From Duganella sp. BuS-21 (GTDB lineage: Bacteria > Pseudomonadota > Gammaproteobacteria > Burkholderiales > Burkholderiaceae_D), in assembly GCA_041874725.1 (NCBI GenBank), contig CP097466.1, positions 6,324,001 through 6,388,000 of the forward strand: a stretch of DNA of 64,000 nucleotides, read 5' to 3'. The translations under genes and the position numbers were made by a program. Below the pieces are notes generated by a model. It was not told the DNA's origin. It ran no database searches and saw only the letters and a program-made list of their open reading frames with translations. Positions 1 to 8,776 of this stretch are shown piece after piece; position 1 is the first letter of the stretch; every line of letters starts with the position of its first letter.

Positions 1-119
1 GCAGCCCGACCGTGTTGCAATGCGTGGACGAATACCTGGCGGGCCGCCGCGCGCCGCTGGAACTGATACAAACACATGCTTCCGTGTTCAAGGAAGCGAT
101 TAGCACTGCGAATGGATAA
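1..119 (+). CDS. C-terminal end of a probable NUDIX hydrolase (partial)
   Basis: The first bases are an open frame that enters from the left edge and ends with TAA at 117-119, six bases before mnmA. The visible tail (about 38 residues, containing CVDEYLAGRRAPLELI) resembles, from memory, the C-terminus of the NUDIX hydrolases that precede mnmA in many proteobacteria. The NUDIX box itself would lie outside the window, so the family call rests on the tail and on gene order. The tight spacing suggests co-transcription with mnmA. Confidence 0.55.
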   Translation, partial: SPTVLQCVDEYLAGRRAPLELIQTHASVFKEAISTANG

Positions 120-125
120 AGAAGC

Positions 126-1244
126 ATGAGTAACGGGTCGGGCAAAAAAAGAGTCGTCATCGGCATGTCGGGCGGGGTGGATTCCTCGGTCTCGGCGTGG
201 CTGCTCAAGGAACAAGGCTATGAGGTCATCGGCCTGTTCATGAAGAACTGGGAAGACGACGACGACTCCGAGTACTGCTCCACCCGCCAGGACTGGATCG
301 ACGCGGCCTCGGTGGCCGACGTGGTCGGTGTCGACATCGAGGCGGTGAACTTCGCCAGCGAATACAAGGACCGCGTGTTCGCCGACTTCCTGCGCGAATA
401 CCAGGCCGGCCGCACGCCGAACCCGGACGTGCTGTGCAACGCCGAAATCAAATTCAAGGCCTTTCTCGACCACGCCATGTCGCTCGGTGCTGACCTGATC
501 GCCACCGGCCACTACGCGCGCGTGCGCCAGCACAACGGCCGCGCCGAGCTGCTGAAGGCGGTCGACCACACCAAGGACCAGAGCTACTTCCTGCACCGCC
601 TGAACCAGGCGCAGTTGTCGAAGACTTTGTTCCCGTTGGGCGAAATCCCGAAAACCGAAGTGCGCAAGATCGCCGAAAAACTCCAGCTGCCGAATGCGGC
701 CAAGAAGGATTCGACCGGCATCTGCTTCATCGGCGAGCGTCCGTTCCGCGAATTCCTGAACCGCTACCTGTCGTACAAGCCGGGGCCGATGATGACGCCG
801 GACGGCAAGGTGGTGGGCGAGCACGTCGGCCTGTCGTTCTACACGCTAGGCCAGCGCAAGGGCATCGGCGTCGGCGGCATGAAGGAATACAAGAATGCCG
901 ACGGCAGCAACGACGCCTGGTATGTGGCCAGGAAGGATGTGGCCAACAACGTGCTGTACATCGTGCAGGGCCACGACCATCCGTGGCTGCTGTCGTCGAC
1001 GCTGCGCGCCGACCAGGCCAGCTGGGTGGCCGGCGTGGCGCCGGAAGCAGGTGCGTTGTCGGCCAAGACGCGCTATCGCCAGGCCGACGTGGCGTGCGAG
1101 ATCGCGCCTGCCGGCGCATCGGATTTTGCGTTGAAATTCATGGATGCCCAGTGGGCCGTGACGCCGGGCCAGTCGGCCGTGCTGTACGACGGCGATGTCT
1201 GCCTGGGCGGCGGCATCATCGACAGCTCGACCTTCGCTTCGTAA
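126..1244 (+). CDS. mnmA: tRNA-specific 2-thiouridylase MnmA
   Basis: This cytoplasmic enzyme puts sulfur on C2 of the wobble uridine (U34) of Lys, Glu and Gln tRNAs, using ATP and a sulfur relay. The N-terminal PP-loop GMSGGVDSS is at residues 13-21. The two catalytic cysteines of the family are present as C104 (in NPDVLCN) and C200 (in TGICFIG), matching C102 and C199 of E. coli. At 372 residues the length is normal. It starts with ATG six bases after the upstream stop. Its TAA directly abuts the stop codon of the convergent receiver gene, with no base between them. Confidence 0.97.
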   Translation: MSNGSGKKRVVIGMSGGVDSSVSAWLLKEQGYEVIGLFMKNWEDDDDSEYCSTRQDWIDAASVADVVGVDIEAVNFASEYKDRVFADFLREYQAGRTPNPDVLCNAEIKFKAFLDHAMSLGADLIATGHYARVRQHNGRAELLKAVDHTKDQSYFLHRLNQAQLSKTLFPLGEIPKTEVRKIAEKLQLPNAAKKDSTGICFIGERPFREFLNRYLSYKPGPMMTPDGKVVGEHVGLSFYTLGQRKGIGVGGMKEYKNADGSNDAWYVARKDVANNVLYIVQGHDHPWLLSSTLRADQASWVAGVAPEAGALSAKTRYRQADVACEIAPAGASDFALKFMDAQWAVTPGQSAVLYDGDVCLGGGIIDSSTFAS

Positions 1245-1691
1245 TTACTCCGCTGCGGCGGGCGGCGGCGATGCTTCGCCGTCGCCGGCGGCTTCCGCTT
1301 TGGCGGCCAGCGCCGCGCGCTGGCGCTTGACCATGGCGATCACCACATTGCGTATCGTATTGAGTACCGTATCGGCCTTGAACGGCTTCACGATAAAGCC
1401 GCTCACGCCCATCGCATGCGCCGACTGGATGGTGGCGGCGTCCAGTTCACTCGAGACCATGAACACCAGCGTCTTGGGCCAGGTGGCGCGAATCTCGACC
1501 AGCGTCTCCGGCTCTTTCTCCATCTGCTCCCTGGCGATGCAGACGATGTGCGGCTGGTGCTTAATCAACAGCACCATGGCGCTGGCGCAGGTGTGGGTCT
1601 GGCCCACCACGTCGTAACCGCCATCGAGCAGCACGGTGTTGAGCAGACCGCGCGCGACGGCGCTCTGGTCGATAATGACTGCTTTTAACAT
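1245..1691 (-). CDS. CheY-like response regulator lacking the phospho-acceptor Asp
   Basis: This is a stand-alone receiver domain (148 residues) with an Ala/Pro/Glu-rich tail. The fold markers are there: an acidic residue after beta-1 (IID, D8), a Ser after beta-4 (MVSSE) and the Lys-Pro pair after beta-5 (IVKPF). The strand that should end in the phosphorylated Asp reads HIVCIAREQM, with A53/R54 where the Asp belongs, and the second acidic residue after D8 is Gln. It is therefore probably a pseudo-receiver that cannot be phosphorylated in the usual way. The start at MLKAVII is preferred because the 21 codons upstream do not look like a receiver N-terminus. The gene begins 13 bases after the exonuclease stop, so the two may form one transcript. 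Confidence 0.85.
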   Translation of the reverse strand: MLKAVIIDQSAVARGLLNTVLLDGGYDVVGQTHTCASAMVLLIKHQPHIVCIAREQMEKEPETLVEIRATWPKTLVFMVSSELDAATIQSAHAMGVSGFIVKPFKADTVLNTIRNVVIAMVKRQRAALAAKAEAAGDGEASPPPAAAE

Positions 1692-1704
1692 CTTGCAAAC
1701 CTTG

Positions 1705-2481
1705 TTATGAGTGGGACCAAGCCAGCATATTCCAGCTGACGCCAACCCGCACATCTGTTTTTAACGCAACTAGCTGTCGAGAAAGATACAGCATTTCGCG
1801 CTCTTTTCGTAGTGTTTCGCCCAGCGTGTCCTTCAGAATGCCGGCGCCGGCCATGATGGCGTCCAGAGTGCCGTATGTACGCAACAGTCTGGCGGCGGTT
1901 TTCACGCCGACCTTGGAGACGCCGGGAATCGAGTCGGTCACATCGCCCATCAGCGCCAGCAGGTCGGGCAGCTGGTCGGGCGGCACGCCCCACTTCTTCT
2001 CGACCCAGGCGTGGTCGTGCCATTCGCTCTTGAAGTGGTCCCACACGCGCGCGCCCTGCGCGATCAGGCCGTGCAGGTCCTTGTCGGTGCTGGCGACGGT
2101 GGCTTCGCCGCGGCCGTCGGCCAGCCAGCGCGTAACCACGGTGCCGATCACATCATCGGCCTCGACCTCGGGCACGGACACCACGTGCATGCCGACGTTG
2201 CGCAGCGTGTCGTAGAAGGCTGGCAGCGCATCGCGCAGCGGCGACGGCATCGGCGCGCGGCCTTCGCGGTAACCGGGATATAGATCGTGACGCCAGGTGC
2301 GTCCGCCGAAATCGAAGGCCGGCAGCACGTGCGTGGGCTGGTGGTCGTGGACCAGGGTGCGGAAGGACGACAGCGCGTGGCGCAAGGCGATGTCCGCCTT
2401 TTCAGGGCTGTCCGGTTCTGGACTGGCTTCGTAGACACGGCGCACAATATTGAGGCCGTCGATGGCAAGGAGTCTACCCAT
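1705..2481 (-). CDS. 5'-3' exonuclease / flap endonuclease family protein
   Basis: The protein is a 258-residue stand-alone version of the 5'-nuclease domain of DNA polymerase I (ExoIX/Xni type). It starts with a PIN-like nuclease strand (LLAIDGLNIV), carries metal-binding acidic clusters (VEADDVIG and STDKDL) and a helix-hairpin-helix region (GDVTDSIPGVSKVGVKTA) that contacts DNA. The family acts on 5' flaps and branched DNA in replication and repair. MGRLLAIDG is taken as the start because it sits just before the first nuclease strand. The gene lies upstream of the pseudo-receiver on the same strand. Confidence 0.9.
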   Translation of the reverse strand: MGRLLAIDGLNIVRRVYEASPEPDSPEKADIALRHALSSFRTLVHDHQPTHVLPAFDFGGRTWRHDLYPGYREGRAPMPSPLRDALPAFYDTLRNVGMHVVSVPEVEADDVIGTVVTRWLADGRGEATVASTDKDLHGLIAQGARVWDHFKSEWHDHAWVEKKWGVPPDQLPDLLALMGDVTDSIPGVSKVGVKTAARLLRTYGTLDAIMAGAGILKDTLGETLRKEREMLYLSRQLVALKTDVRVGVSWNMLAWSHS

Positions 2482-2528
2482 GTTCAACATCATCCGGGCT
2501 TAATCAAGCCGCCATTTTAACCGACCGA

Positions 2529-2690
2529 TTAACGGCCAGCACCACCCGGGAATAACTGGTCCACCAGTTCCTGGATCTTTTTATCCGCGTTGATGAATTT
2601 ACCGGTGTTTAAACCTGCGCGATTGGCGTCATAGATTGCCTGGCCGATAGGCTTGCCACCGTTGTACACCTTGATTTCCGCATAGGTCAT
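2529..2690 (-). CDS. Small hypothetical protein (53 aa)
   Basis: I do not recognise this family. The chosen ATG is preceded by GGAG at 6-base spacing, which favours the 53-residue form (MTYAEIKVYNGGKPIG...) over a 77-residue version with a poor N-terminus. It is soluble-looking, mixed charge, with no membrane segment or signal peptide and a Gly-rich end. It is divergent from the Phd/VapC module, 93 bases away. Confidence 0.5.
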   Translation of the reverse strand: MTYAEIKVYNGGKPIGQAIYDANRAGLNTGKFINADKKIQELVDQLFPGGAGR

Positions 2691-2783
2691 GTAGAGCTCC
2701 AGCGCAAAGTGAGGCTGAACACCGTTGGCGGTCCTGGATGAAGGGCGTAACATGGAATTCACGCACTAAGAAAGGAGTACGTC

Positions 2784-2996
2784 ATGTGGCCGACTATCTC
2801 AATGGAAGAATTCCTGGCAAATCCGCTAGCGGCTCTCCGCGAAATTTCCTCCTCCCAGAAAGTACTCATCATTACCGAAAATGGCGAACCGATTCTCGAC
2901 GTGCGGCCCTACAGGACGGTGCCGATTGAGAAACTTCGCGGCAGCCTAGCCTACTGCGGCGATATCGTCTCTCCGGTTGAAGATCCGTTCAGATGA
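2784..2996 (+). CDS. Phd/YefM-type antitoxin
   Basis: The 70-residue protein has the N-terminal pattern of Phd/YefM antitoxins (short strand, helix with P-L-x-A-L-R-E, then VLIITENGEPILDV), which normally bind the operator DNA. The C-terminal part should wrap and neutralise the toxin. A strong AAAGGAG site precedes the ATG. The last codons overlap the toxin start as ATGA (2993-2996), the usual translationally coupled arrangement. Base composition is more AT-rich than the flanks, which fits a mobile addiction module. Confidence 0.85.
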   Translation: MWPTISMEEFLANPLAALREISSSQKVLIITENGEPILDVRPYRTVPIEKLRGSLAYCGDIVSPVEDPFR

Positions 2997-3388
2997 TTAT
3001 TCTCGATACGCATGCGCTGATCTGGTGGTGTAACAACGATCCCCAGCTGTCAGCGCCCGCCAAGCGAGCCATAGAAACCGAACAGAAGTCTGGCCTGATC
3101 GGGATATCGTCATTTTCTTGCTGGGAGATCGCGCTGTTGGTGTCGCGCGGAAAAATAAGCCTGCCCGACGACATCCGCGTGTGGCTGTCCGCCATTGAAA
3201 CGCTTAGCAACGTCCAATTTATACCCGTCGATAATCAGATTGGTGTCGCCTCCGTGTATTTGCCCGGAGGGTTAAATAACGATCCGGCGGACCGTATCAT
3301 CGTGGCGACGGCCATGCTATTGAATGCTGCCATCGTCACTACGGATGCGCGTATCCGGGCATATCCTCACGTGCAGACAATCTGGTAG
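2993..3388 (+). CDS. PIN-domain toxin (VapC-like)
   Basis: This 131-residue PIN-domain ribonuclease is the toxin of the module. The acidic residues of the PIN active site are visible: D5 in ILDTHALIWW, a Glu in CWEIALL, an Asp in NDPADRIIVATA and one in VTTDARI. PIN toxins cleave specific RNAs (often initiator tRNA or rRNA) with Mg2+ or Mn2+; the actual target here cannot be read from sequence. The gene overlaps the antitoxin by four bases and converges on the GST gene with a gap of four bases. Confidence 0.88.
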   Translation: MIILDTHALIWWCNNDPQLSAPAKRAIETEQKSGLIGISSFSCWEIALLVSRGKISLPDDIRVWLSAIETLSNVQFIPVDNQIGVASVYLPGGLNNDPADRIIVATAMLLNAAIVTTDARIRAYPHVQTIW

Positions 3389-3392
3389 CGGA

Positions 3393-4064
3393 TTACTTCA
3401 GCAACTCGTACGGGCCGCCGCGTTCAAGGGCGCGCTGGAAGGCTGGACGGCTGTGGATGCGTTTCAGGAAGGCGCTCAGGTTCGGACGCTTCTCATCCAG
3501 GCCGCCACGCGCGGAGGCCGCTTCCAGCGGGAAGCTCATCTGGATGTCGGCGGCGCTGAATTCGTCGCCGGCAAACCACGCGGTCTTGCCCAGCTCCGCT
3601 TCCAGATAATTCAGATGCGCCTCGATCTGCGGCAGGATGTAGCTGCCCTTGACCTTTTGCGCGATGCCGCGCGCGATCGGCTTGACGAAGAACGGCGCCG
3701 GGCTGGTTTCCACGCGGTCGAAAATCAGCTTCATCAGCAGCGGCGCCATCGCCGAGCCTTCGGCGTAGTGCAGGAAGTAGGTCCAGCGGCGGCGCTCGGC
3801 CGTGCCGGCCGGCGGCACCAGGCGGCCGTTACCATACGTCTCGACCAGGTATTCGACAATCGCGCCCGACTCCGCCACCACGATCTCGCCGTCGCTGATC
3901 ACCGGCGACTTGCCCAGCGGGTGGATGGCGCGCAGCTCCGGCGGCGCCAGCATGGTCTTGCGGTCGCGCTGGTAACGCACGATTTCGTACTCCAGGCCCA
4001 GCTCTTCCAGCAGCCAGAGCACCCGCTGCGACCGCGAGTTGTTGAGATGATGGACTACGATCAT
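3393..4064 (-). CDS. Glutathione S-transferase family protein
   Basis: The 223-residue protein has the thioredoxin-like N-terminal domain (IVVHHLNNSRSQRVLWLLEELGLEYE, with LGKSPVISDGE and ESGAIVEYL binding the glutathione gamma-glutamyl group) followed by the all-helical C-terminal domain with FSAADIQMSFPL. It is likely cytosolic and conjugates or reduces electrophiles with glutathione; the substrate is unknown. An AGGAT motif precedes the ATG. It is transcribed away from the glutamate-synthase-like gene, with a 150-bp shared upstream region. Confidence 0.92.
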   Translation of the reverse strand: MIVVHHLNNSRSQRVLWLLEELGLEYEIVRYQRDRKTMLAPPELRAIHPLGKSPVISDGEIVVAESGAIVEYLVETYGNGRLVPPAGTAERRRWTYFLHYAEGSAMAPLLMKLIFDRVETSPAPFFVKPIARGIAQKVKGSYILPQIEAHLNYLEAELGKTAWFAGDEFSAADIQMSFPLEAASARGGLDEKRPNLSAFLKRIHSRPAFQRALERGGPYELLK

Positions 4065-4214
4065 GGAGATATCCTAAAAAAGAACGGCCGTGCGCCGCGA
4101 CTCCGCAAGCTTAGCATTATTGCTCGCTTTGCGCGCCGCCTCTCTCCATCGTATATGGATTCCGCGAGGAAACAGCAGTACACTCAGCCATTCTCAGCCG
4201 TCGCCGGAGTGTCC

Positions 4215-5828
4215 ATGAATTTGCTGTCGCCGCGTTACCTCGCCTTCCATGCCGCCGTGGTCACCCTGCTCGCCTCGCTGGCGCTGGGAGCGCCGTGGGA
4301 AATCCCGGTGGTGGCGGCAGCCCTCACCGTGGTCGGCATCACCGACCTGCTGCAAACCCGCCGCGCGCTGCGCCGCAATTATCCGATCCTGGCGCACTTC
4401 CGCTTCTTCTTCGAATCGATCCGCCCCGAGATCCGCCAGTACTTCCTGGAAGACGACACGGTGGCCGAACCGTTCTCGCGCAACCAGCGCAGCATCGTCT
4501 ACCAGCGCGCCAAGCAGGACAGCGACAAGCGCCCGTTCGGCACCCAGCTCGACGTCTACGCGCCCGGCTACGAATGGATCAACCATTCGATCGCGCCGGC
4601 GCCCGAGCAGCACCACAACTTCCGCATCGAGATCGGCAACCACCCGGACTGTCCGCGCGCCCAGCCTTACTCGGCCAGCGTGTTCAACATCTCGGCGATG
4701 AGCTTTGGCGCGCTGTCCGCCAACGCCATCCTGGCGCTGAACGGCGGCGCCAAACAGGGCGGCTTCATGCACGACACCGGCGAAGGCAGCATCAGCCCGC
4801 ACCATCGTCAGCATGGCGGCGACCTGGTGTGGGAAATCGGTTCCGGCTACTTCGGCTGCCGCAACGACGACGGCAGCTTCTCGGAGCAACGCTTCGCCGC
4901 CAACGCCGCCTCGCCGCAAGTGAAGATGATCGAACTGAAGATGTCGCAAGGCGCCAAGCCGGGCCATGGCGGCGTGCTGCCTGCGGCCAAGATCACGCCG
5001 GAAATCGCGCTCACGCGCGGCGTGCCGATGGGCATCGATTGCGTCTCGCCGTCGCGCCACTCGGCCTTCGGCACGCCGATCGAAATGCTGGAGTTTATCG
5101 AGCGCCTGCGCAATCTGTCGGGCGGCAAGCCGACCGGCTTCAAGCTGGCCATCGGCCACCCGTGGGAATTTTTCGGCATCGTCAAGGCCATGCTGGCAAC
5201 CGGCATCGTGCCGGACTTCATCGTGGTCGATGGCGGCGAAGGCGGCACCGGCGCAGCGCCGGTGGAGTTCACCGACCACGTCGGCACGCCGCTGCAGGAA
5301 GCGCTGCTGCTGGTACACAACACGCTGGTGGGCGCCAATCTGCGCGCCAAGATCAAGATCGGCGCCTCGGGCAAGATCATCACCGCGTTCGACATCGCGC
5401 GCACGCTGGCGCTGGGAGCGGACTGGTGCAATTCGGCGCGCGGCTTCATGTTCGCGCTGGGCTGCATCCAGTCGCAAAGCTGCCACACCGACCGCTGCCC
5501 GACCGGCGTCGCCACGCAAGACCCGGGCCGCCAGCGCGCGCTGGTGGTGCCGGACAAGATCCAGCGCGTGGCCAACTTCCACGACAACACCATGAAAGCC
5601 CTGGCGCAACTGATCGCCGCCGCCGGCCTGACGCATCCCTCGCAACTGCGGCCGCGCCACCTGGTACGGCGTATCTCGACCAACCAGGTCAAGCTGGTCT
5701 CGACGCTGCTGCCCTTCCTGGAAGCGGGCCAGTTGCTGGACCCGAGCCAGCTACAGCGCCTGCCGCCGGTGTTCGGCTACTACTGGCCGATGGCGCAGGC
5801 GGAATCGTTCGATCCGTTCTGCGGCTGA
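4215..5828 (+). CDS. FMN-binding glutamate synthase family protein
   Basis: The 537-residue protein has one or two N-terminal hydrophobic segments (residues about 8-45) followed by the FMN-binding TIM barrel of the glutamate synthase central domain. Barrel landmarks include SVFNISAMSFGALS, GGVLPAAKIT, FIVVDGGEGGTGAAP and the cysteine cluster CIQSQSCHTDRCP that binds a 3Fe-4S centre in true GOGAT. It lacks the glutaminase domain, so it cannot be a complete glutamate synthase; the reaction of this membrane-anchored family is not established. The ATG at 4215 has GGAG five bases upstream. The frame stays open further upstream only because it runs antisense to the GST gene. Confidence 0.88.
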   Translation: MNLLSPRYLAFHAAVVTLLASLALGAPWEIPVVAAALTVVGITDLLQTRRALRRNYPILAHFRFFFESIRPEIRQYFLEDDTVAEPFSRNQRSIVYQRAKQDSDKRPFGTQLDVYAPGYEWINHSIAPAPEQHHNFRIEIGNHPDCPRAQPYSASVFNISAMSFGALSANAILALNGGAKQGGFMHDTGEGSISPHHRQHGGDLVWEIGSGYFGCRNDDGSFSEQRFAANAASPQVKMIELKMSQGAKPGHGGVLPAAKITPEIALTRGVPMGIDCVSPSRHSAFGTPIEMLEFIERLRNLSGGKPTGFKLAIGHPWEFFGIVKAMLATGIVPDFIVVDGGEGGTGAAPVEFTDHVGTPLQEALLLVHNTLVGANLRAKIKIGASGKIITAFDIARTLALGADWCNSARGFMFALGCIQSQSCHTDRCPTGVATQDPGRQRALVVPDKIQRVANFHDNTMKALAQLIAAAGLTHPSQLRPRHLVRRISTNQVKLVSTLLPFLEAGQLLDPSQLQRLPPVFGYYWPMAQAESFDPFCG

Positions 5829-6122
5829 TTAACGCTGAACGTGCAGCTTGATCACGCGCTGGAGGGGCGTGGAGCCGGTGGATTTGGTGTCGCACGACGA
5901 GGCGGTGGTCGATGAGGATGCGCTGCAGTTGGAGCAGCCGCCGCCATCGCCGCAGCCGCCGCCGCCTTTGGTCTTGAACAGCTTGGCCAGCATGGCTTGA
6001 TTCAAGCCGCGCTGGCCCAAGGTGTAGACGATGCGCTGACGCCAGGCCAGCGGCAGGTACTTGGTGCAGAAGTGCACCAGCGCCACCATCACAATCACCG
6101 CTACGATCATTTGCTGCCACAT
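5829..6122 (-). CDS. FeoB-associated Cys-rich single-span membrane protein
   Basis: The 97-residue protein has an N-terminal membrane helix (residues about 4-18), a basic stretch and a Gly/Cys-rich segment with cysteines at 57, 63, 66 and 77. The start ATG follows GGGAGG at a five-base spacing and lies one base after the feoB stop (TGATATG). Position and composition match the small Cys-rich proteins encoded after feoB in many bacteria; a metal-handling or FeoB-assembly role is inferred. It is not the winged-helix FeoC of E. coli. Its stop abuts the stop of the convergent upstream gene. Confidence 0.75.
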   Translation of the reverse strand: MWQQMIVAVIVMVALVHFCTKYLPLAWRQRIVYTLGQRGLNQAMLAKLFKTKGGGGCGDGGGCSNCSASSSTTASSCDTKSTGSTPLQRVIKLHVQR

Positions 6123-6123
6123 A

Positions 6124-8025
6124 TCAGCCTCCCAGGGCCACTGCAATGCGATAGGTCAGGAACGACGCCACATAGGCCAGCGCGAACAGGTAGCCGGCCA
6201 TCAACCACGCATAGCGCGCGCTGCCGGTTTCGCGGCGCACCGTACTCAGCGTAGCGATACACTGCGGCGCAAACACATACCAGGCCAGCAGCGACAAGGC
6301 GGTCGCCAGCGACCACGTCGACGAGATGATCGGCGCCAGGGTCTGCGCCACTTCGTCGCCGGTCTGCGACAATGCGTACACCGTGCCCAGCGCGCCAACC
6401 GCCACTTCACGCGCGGCCATGCCCGGCACCAGCGCGATGCAGATCTGCCAGTTGAAACCGATAGGCGCGAAAATCACTTCCAGCCCACGGCCGATGATGC
6501 CTGCCAGGCTGTAATAGATCGGCGGATGGGTTGCGCCTTCCGGTGCGCCGGGGAAGGAACTCAGCACCCACAACAAAATCATCAGCGTCAAAATCACCGT
6601 GCCGACGCGCGTGATGAAGATCTTGGCGCGCTCCCACAGGCCCAGCGCCAGGTTGCGCATGTGCGGCCAGTGATAGGCCGGCAACTCCATCATCAGCGGA
6701 TTCTTGCCCTGCGAACCCATGACGCGCTTCATCACATACGCCACCGCCATTGCCGAGACGATGCCGGCGAAGTACAGCACGAACAGCACCAGGCCCTGCA
6801 GGTTGAACAGGCCGGCCACTTCGCGGTCGGGAATGAAAGCGGCGATGATCAGCGCATACACCGGCAGACGCGCCGAGCAAGTCATCAGCGGCGCGATCAT
6901 GATGGTCACCAGGCGGTCACGGCGGTTCTGGATGGTGCGCGCCGCCATCACGCCCGGAATCGCGCAGGCAAAGCTCGACAGCAGCGGTATGAAGGCGCGG
7001 CCCGACAAGCCCACGCCGCCCATCAGGCGGTCCAGCAGGAAGGCCGCGCGCGGCAGGTAGCCGCAATCTTCCAGGAACAGGATAAAGAAGAACAGGATCA
7101 GAATCTGCGGCAGGAACACCAGCACGCTGGCGACGCCGCCCATCACGCCATCCACCAGCAGACTGTGCAGCACGCCCGGCGGGATCGAGGCGGTCATCCA
7201 CGCCGCCAGATGCTCGACGCCGCTGGAGATCATTTCCATCGGCGCCGCCGCCCAGCTGAACACGGCCTGAAACACCAGGAACATCAGCACCGCCAGGATT
7301 ACCGGGCCGACCACCGGATGCAGCACCACGTTGTCGATTTTTTCATTCAGGCTGTCGCCCACATGGGCCGGCTCGCTCACCACCAGGTCGAGGATGCGGC
7401 GCACTTCGCGCTGCGTGTCCTCAACGCCGACGGCGTCGATGGCCGACAGCGGATTCGGCTGGGTGGTGGTCAGCGGCCACATGCCGTCCAGCGCACGCAG
7501 CAGCGACTTCTCGCCGCCGGTCTGCACCGCCACGGTTTCCACCACCGGCATGCCGAGCGCGCGCGACAGGCCATCGGCGTCGATGACGATGCCGCGCTTC
7601 TTGGCGACGTCCACCATATTCAGCGCCAGCAGCATCGGCAGGCCCAGGCGCTTGATCTCCAGCACCAGGCGCAGGTTCAGGCGCAGGTTGGTGGCGTTGA
7701 CCACACACACCACCACGTCCGGCGCGGCCTCGCCCTTGCGCAGGCCGGCCACCACGTCGCGCGTGATTTCCTCGTCCGGCGTGTGGGCCGACAAACTATA
7801 AGCGCCCGGCAGGTCGAGCACGCGGAAGCCGTTGCCGGCGCTGGTGGTGAACGAACCTTCCTTGCGCTCGATGGTCACGCCGGCGTAGTTCGCCACCTTC
7901 TGGCGCGCGCCGGTCAGGCGGTTGAACAGCGCGGTCTTGCCGCAATTGGGATTTCCCAGCAAGGCCAACATCGGCGTGCGCGCGGACGCCGGCACCTGGA
8001 CCGCTTGTTTTTCTACAGCACCCAT
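6124..8025 (-). CDS. feoB: Ferrous iron transporter FeoB
   Basis: This inner-membrane Fe2+ transporter of 633 residues has an N-terminal G-protein domain with G1 (GNPNCGKT, 24-31), G3 (DLPGAYSL) and G4 (ALNMVD), then a helical regulatory segment and the polytopic transport core (two Gate repeats and several further membrane segments). It is shorter than the roughly 770-residue E. coli protein, as is common in betaproteobacteria. It begins three bases after the feoA stop and is followed one base later by the Cys-rich protein, forming an feoA-feoB-feoC-like operon probably under Fur control. Confidence 0.97.
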   Translation of the reverse strand: MGAVEKQAVQVPASARTPMLALLGNPNCGKTALFNRLTGARQKVANYAGVTIERKEGSFTTSAGNGFRVLDLPGAYSLSAHTPDEEITRDVVAGLRKGEAAPDVVVCVVNATNLRLNLRLVLEIKRLGLPMLLALNMVDVAKKRGIVIDADGLSRALGMPVVETVAVQTGGEKSLLRALDGMWPLTTTQPNPLSAIDAVGVEDTQREVRRILDLVVSEPAHVGDSLNEKIDNVVLHPVVGPVILAVLMFLVFQAVFSWAAAPMEMISSGVEHLAAWMTASIPPGVLHSLLVDGVMGGVASVLVFLPQILILFFFILFLEDCGYLPRAAFLLDRLMGGVGLSGRAFIPLLSSFACAIPGVMAARTIQNRRDRLVTIMIAPLMTCSARLPVYALIIAAFIPDREVAGLFNLQGLVLFVLYFAGIVSAMAVAYVMKRVMGSQGKNPLMMELPAYHWPHMRNLALGLWERAKIFITRVGTVILTLMILLWVLSSFPGAPEGATHPPIYYSLAGIIGRGLEVIFAPIGFNWQICIALVPGMAAREVAVGALGTVYALSQTGDEVAQTLAPIISSTWSLATALSLLAWYVFAPQCIATLSTVRRETGSARYAWLMAGYLFALAYVASFLTYRIAVALGG

Positions 8026-8028
8026 TAT

Positions 8029-8295
8029 TTATTCCGGTTGTATCGAGACCAGCGCAGCTTCAAAGCGGCGCAACGCAAAAGTGGAGTTGCCGACACGGAT
8101 GGCCAGCGGCTCGCCGCCCGGCATGCCGCGCTTGAGCATGCGGATTTTTTCGCCGGGCACAAAGCCCAGTTCCATCAGGCGGCGCGCCAGGCTGACGCCG
8201 TCGTCGGCGGCATCGCCGGGAGCAACATGCAGTACGGTGGCCGAGGCGCCTACCGCGAGGGTGTCCAGGGTGATCTGGGGAACAACGTGCGTCAT
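8029..8295 (-). CDS. feoA: FeoA iron transport accessory protein
   Basis: This is an SH3-like small protein of the FeoA family (88 residues from the ATG at 8295; a TTG two codons upstream is an alternative). Typical features are ARRLMELGFVPGEKIRMLKRGMPGGEPLAIRVGNSTFALRR. FeoA is cytoplasmic and is thought to contact the FeoB G domain. No strong ribosome-binding site is visible. It is the first gene of the feo operon and faces bfd across a 259-bp region with a Fur-like box. Confidence 0.93.
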   Translation of the reverse strand: MTHVVPQITLDTLAVGASATVLHVAPGDAADDGVSLARRLMELGFVPGEKIRMLKRGMPGGEPLAIRVGNSTFALRRFEAALVSIQPE

Positions 8296-8455
8296 GAGCA
8301 AAGTCCGGTCGTTGACGCCGCTGGCAAGGATGGCTGCGGCGTGCCGGCAAGCTGCAATGTTGCATTCCTGCCGGAATGAGATACTAGCATTATAAACCGT
8401 AATGCGAATGACTTCTATTTAGCTTGCATAGCGCTGCGGTTTACGGCAGTATACG

Positions 8456-8474
8456 ATTAATGATAATGATTCGC
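8456..8474. promoter_or_regulatory. Fur-box-like site, feoA/bfd divergent region
   Basis: The 19 bases match the classical Fur consensus at 14 positions by my hand alignment, with the uninterrupted core TAATGATAAT at 8458-8467. It lies between the divergent feo and bfd-tonB units, about 80 bp before bfd. In this family Fur with Fe2+ would repress uptake genes when iron is sufficient. Confidence 0.7.
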
Positions 8475-8554
8475 ATTAAGTTACTAGCAATCATGTCAGG
8501 AAGAACTTATTGGGTCTTATGTCCGCTGTTTCAGCCTAGCCAGAAGGTGCATCA

Positions 8555-8776
8555 ATGATTGTTTGTGTTTGCAACAACATCTCCGATCGCGAAATCCGTC
8601 AAGCCATGGAGTTGGGAATCACGTCGATGGACGAGCTGCGCAGCGCCCTGGGCGTGGCGACCTGTTGCGGCCAGTGCTACTCCTGCGCCGAGGAACTCCT
8701 GGACGAACACCTGGCCGCGCAAGCCGCCGCCGAACTGAAAGAGACCGTGCTGAAACGCCCGGCCTTCGCTAACTAA
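8555..8776 (+). CDS. bfd: Bacterioferritin-associated ferredoxin (2Fe-2S)
   Basis: This 73-residue protein is a BFD-like [2Fe-2S] domain with cluster ligands C4, C6, C38 and C41 (MIVCVCNNIS and ATCCGQCYSC). Bfd docks on bacterioferritin and reduces its stored ferric iron through the haem so that Fe2+ can leave. The target, bfr, is 1.5 kb downstream. The stop codon is directly followed by the tonB ATG, so the two are co-transcribed; both would be induced under iron limitation through the upstream Fur-like site. Confidence 0.93.
   Translation: MIVCVCNNISDREIRQAMELGITSMDELRSALGVATCCGQCYSCAEELLDEHLAAQAAAELKETVLKRPAFAN

Noticed and set aside
3324..4214. N-terminal extension of the glutamate-synthase-like frame
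   Set aside because: These codons run antisense to the GST gene; the GGAG-preceded ATG at 4215 begins the conserved protein.
6061..8379. 772-codon open frame on the + strand
   Set aside because: Antisense to feoB and feoA; no domain, extreme His/Arg/Gln content.
8383..8410. Second Fur box near feoA (AATGCGAATGAC region)
   Set aside because: Too few matches to the 19-bp consensus to stand alone; only the 8456-8474 site was kept.
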